Source: an uncultured Maribacter sp.
GTDB lineage: Bacteria; Bacteroidota; Bacteroidia; Flavobacteriales; Flavobacteriaceae
Length of the DNA: 64,000 nt
Direction: 5' to 3'
Assembly: GCF_947500985.1 (NCBI RefSeq)
Contig: NZ_CANMTX010000003.1
Coordinates: forward strand, 124,001 to 188,000
Position numbers and translations under genes: made by a program. The notes below the pieces were generated by a model. The model was not told the origin of the DNA. It saw nothing but the letters and a program-made list of their open reading frames with translations, and ran no database searches. Below, one piece after another: positions 62,057 through 64,000 of the stretch (position 1 is its first letter; every line of letters starts with the position of its first letter).

Positions 62057-64000
62057 CTAAAGTTTAAATTGCAGCGTAGTGTAAAACGTTCTAGGTTCAG
62101 ATGGTATAATACCTGGCCCTGGGTAGCCAGTTGCTCTTCGTGTAAAATAACTATTGTCAAGAACATTGTTTATACCTGCTTCAAGCTTCCAGTTCTTGTA
62201 TGTATATGCTAATGAAAAATCAAGAATATCATACGCTGGTATTTCCCCTTCTATTCCTCTTTGGTTATCATTTATATCTTGCGGAGCATTAGTTGCATCT
62301 GTAAATTGACTTGATAAATATGTGTACTGTAAACTTCCCAGTAAGTTATTATAGCCAAAATTTAATCCTGTTTTTAAATTTACAGCCGGTATAAACTCAA
62401 CATTATTACCTTCTACATTTGTCTCTTCCGAAGACAAATATTCAGATTCTGTAAGGGCAAGGTTTAAAAAATAGTTCAATTTTAATTTATCATTTCCACT
62501 AAAAAAAGTTTCCTTGATACTCCAGTTTCCAAAGCTTTCTAACCCATACATAAAAGCGGTACCTATATTCCCACGAAAGCGTATAATACTCCCTGTTTCT
62601 ACTTCTTCGCCAGCTGCATTTATCTGCGTTTCACTTTTAAGAATTTCTCCAAGTCTATTATCATACAACAGACCAAAAGCACTAACATCGTAAGAGAAAA
62701 TATTTTTATGCCTTCCACGCAACCCTACATCCGCAGTAAAACCATCTTCATCACTAATGTTTTCATCTACTTGAAATGAAGGATTAACAACCCTTATATC
62801 ACTAAAAGTCACTGATCTGTAATTTTGAGAAAAATTTCCATAAAATTCCACACTTGGGTTTAGCTTATAAGTTGCACCTAGACCTAGTAACAAAAATGTT
62901 CTATCAAAAGTCCTATTATCCGTAACATCTTCATTTAACAATGAGTTACCAGCCAAATCCAGAACGATATTTTTGTAACTACCTATACTTTCAGTATTAA
63001 TATGCTCTAACCTAAAACCTGGTGTTAAAGTCAATTTAGAATTTATATTAAAAATATTCTCCCCAAAAAAAGCAAGATTGGAGTTAGGGAAATTAAACTC
63101 TGATTGCCTTTCATAATTTGGAAACTCATCATCGGCAAAATTAAAGTCTGCATTTGCAGCTGTTGTTCCAGGTCCTTGCCGTTGATTATTATCTGTTCTG
63201 TAAATTTTAGATCCAATCAATAATGCTGATTCGGTATCACCCAGTTTATATCTGGTAAGCAATCTTGCCTCTGCACCCCAGTTTTGAAAGTTATCAACGA
63301 GCAATTCTCTTGGTTCTTCTAAATCATCGGGCTGTGACACTCTATTAGTTCTAAACCCAAGTGCACTTCTTGACGCATCTAAGCCAAAAACATTTAAACT
63401 AAAATCCATTTTTGAAGAGAATTTATGATCTAATCTAAGAGAGTATAGTTTCCAATCTACATCAAACCAATTTCTCTCTCTATTACTAAATGTTGGGTCT
63501 TCAATAAATTGGGCATCTGTTAGACCACCTGGTTGTTGAGCCAAATAATTAAGAAACGTAGTCTCAAGTGTAAGTTTAGTTTTATCAGAAACCTGATATC
63601 CAATTTGAGCAAAATAATTTCTACTGTTATAATCCGAATTTGGTCTAAAACCACTTCCCTCTTTATAATTAAAATAGGTATAATAACTTATTTTTCCAAC
63701 GGTACCACTTAGACTATTAAAAGAAGTTTTTAAATTATAAGATCCTAAAGTTTGTCTAGAAATCAGTTCTATTTTTTTATTTGAATTTGGTTGTTTGAAT
63801 TTAAAATTGACCAAACCACCAAATTGGGTACCATATTGCAAAGATGCAGCACCTCTAACTACTTGAATTTCTTCTAAAGCTTCAGCTGGAGGAGTGTAAT
63901 AACTCTCTGGATAACCTAAAACATCTGCACTAATGTCATACCCATTCTGCCTTGTATTAAAATTTGCCGTTCTATTGGGATCCAAACCTCTACCGCCAAT
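62057..64000 (-). CDS. TonB-dependent outer-membrane receptor (partial, N-terminus outside window)
   Basis: The last 647 residues of a TonB-dependent receptor are visible; the gene runs off the right edge. The visible part opens in the plug domain (IGGRGLDPNRTANFNTRQNG, then EALEEIQVVRGAASLQYGTQ and FGGLVNFKF), of FecA-like type. The 22-strand barrel follows, with SDKTKLTLETTFLNYLAQ as one of many alternating strands, and it ends with the aromatic-rich TFYTTLQFKL. It imports a ligand across the outer membrane using TonB energy; ferric citrate or another siderophore is the usual FecA-type ligand, but this is not shown here. No SusD partner lies downstream, so a SusC-type glycan role is unlikely. 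Confidence 0.92.
   Translation of the reverse strand: MGGRGLDPNRTANFNTRQNGYDISADVLGYPESYYTPPAEALEEIQVVRGAASLQYGTQFGGLVNFKFKQPNSNKKIELISRQTLGSYNLKTSFNSLSGTVGKISYYTYFNYKEGSGFRPNSDYNSRNYFAQIGYQVSDKTKLTLETTFLNYLAQQPGGLTDAQFIEDPTFSNRERNWFDVDWKLYSLRLDHKFSSKMDFSLNVFGLDASRSALGFRTNRVSQPDDLEEPRELLVDNFQNWGAEARLLTRYKLGDTESALLIGSKIYRTDNNQRQGPGTTAANADFNFADDEFPNYERQSEFNFPNSNLAFFGENIFNINSKLTLTPGFRLEHINTESIGSYKNIVLDLAGNSLLNEDVTDNRTFDRTFLLLGLGATYKLNPSVEFYGNFSQNYRSVTFSDIRVVNPSFQVDENISDEDGFTADVGLRGRHKNIFSYDVSAFGLLYDNRLGEILKSETQINAAGEEVETGSIIRFRGNIGTAFMYGLESFGNWSIKETFFSGNDKLKLNYFLNLALTESEYLSSEETNVEGNNVEFIPAVNLKTGLNFGYNNLLGSLQYTYLSSQFTDATNAPQDINDNQRGIEGEIPAYDILDFSLAYTYKNWKLEAGINNVLDNSYFTRRATGYPGPGIIPSEPRTFYTTLQFKL

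Noticed and set aside
1-64000. tRNA, rRNA, riboswitch, defence system or prophage
   Set aside because: Reading both strands, I saw no cloverleaf, rRNA segment, known riboswitch core, restriction or toxin pair, or phage gene that I could support.

Overview
The window comes from a low-GC Bacteroidota chromosome, almost certainly a member of the Flavobacteriaceae and probably a marine one (inference). Three things support this. Three large secreted proteins end in the gliding-motility/CHU_C type B sorting domain of the type IX secretion system (T9SS), and one is a 4128-residue SprB-like adhesin. DUF5606 sits beside peptide deformylase and RuvX. Candidate promoters carry the Bacteroidota TAnnTTTG -7 box, with mostly A-rich rather than GGAGG leaders. 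No tRNA, rRNA, CRISPR array, prophage or insertion sequence was seen.

Layout. 0-2.4 kb: a MATE exporter cut by the left edge, a single-domain response regulator and mazG. 2.6-9.0 kb: a plus-strand run of sugar and ester enzymes (TIM-barrel isomerase, SMP-30-like lactonase, glycerol facilitator, two esterases, GH20 hexosaminidase), with one lipoprotein on the opposite strand. 9.0-10.6 kb: a histidine kinase and response regulator pair. 10.7-13.9 kb: the ruvX-DUF1919-def-DUF5606 operon, divergent from dapD. 13.9-17.8 kb: glycosyltransferases of probable LPS or surface-glycan function, starting with a heavily decayed heptosyltransferase pseudogene. 17.8-22.5 kb: tsaC, a CCA-type nucleotidyltransferase, heme A synthase, a PRiA4-ORF3-like protein and a nucleoid-associated protein. 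22.6-23.6 kb: an unrecognised protein with kinase-like motifs.

23.8-44.6 kb is the accessory-looking part. It holds the giant adhesin, a shorter paralogue of the adhesin's N-terminal third that has no sorting domain, an ABC-2 exporter (ATPase and permease), and two more T9SS type B proteins with a different passenger architecture. 44.6-64 kb returns to ordinary genes: uvrB, an M20 peptidase, hsp20, DUF2254, a TerB-like protein, DUF1456, two small secreted paralogues, sucC, a Lon-substrate-binding-domain protein, lysA, a thioredoxin-fold protein, an orphan secreted protein, an M1 aminopeptidase, guaB, and a TonB-dependent receptor cut by the right edge.

How the genes fit together. Much of the window concerns the cell envelope: surface adhesins, LPS-type glycosyltransferases, outer-membrane uptake and periplasmic hydrolases. 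These are interspersed with housekeeping genes. Hairpins with flanking A and T runs separate most convergent gene pairs. The most promising places for new biology are the adhesin/paralogue pair, the kinase-like protein just upstream on the other strand, and the tandem pair of 111-residue secreted proteins.
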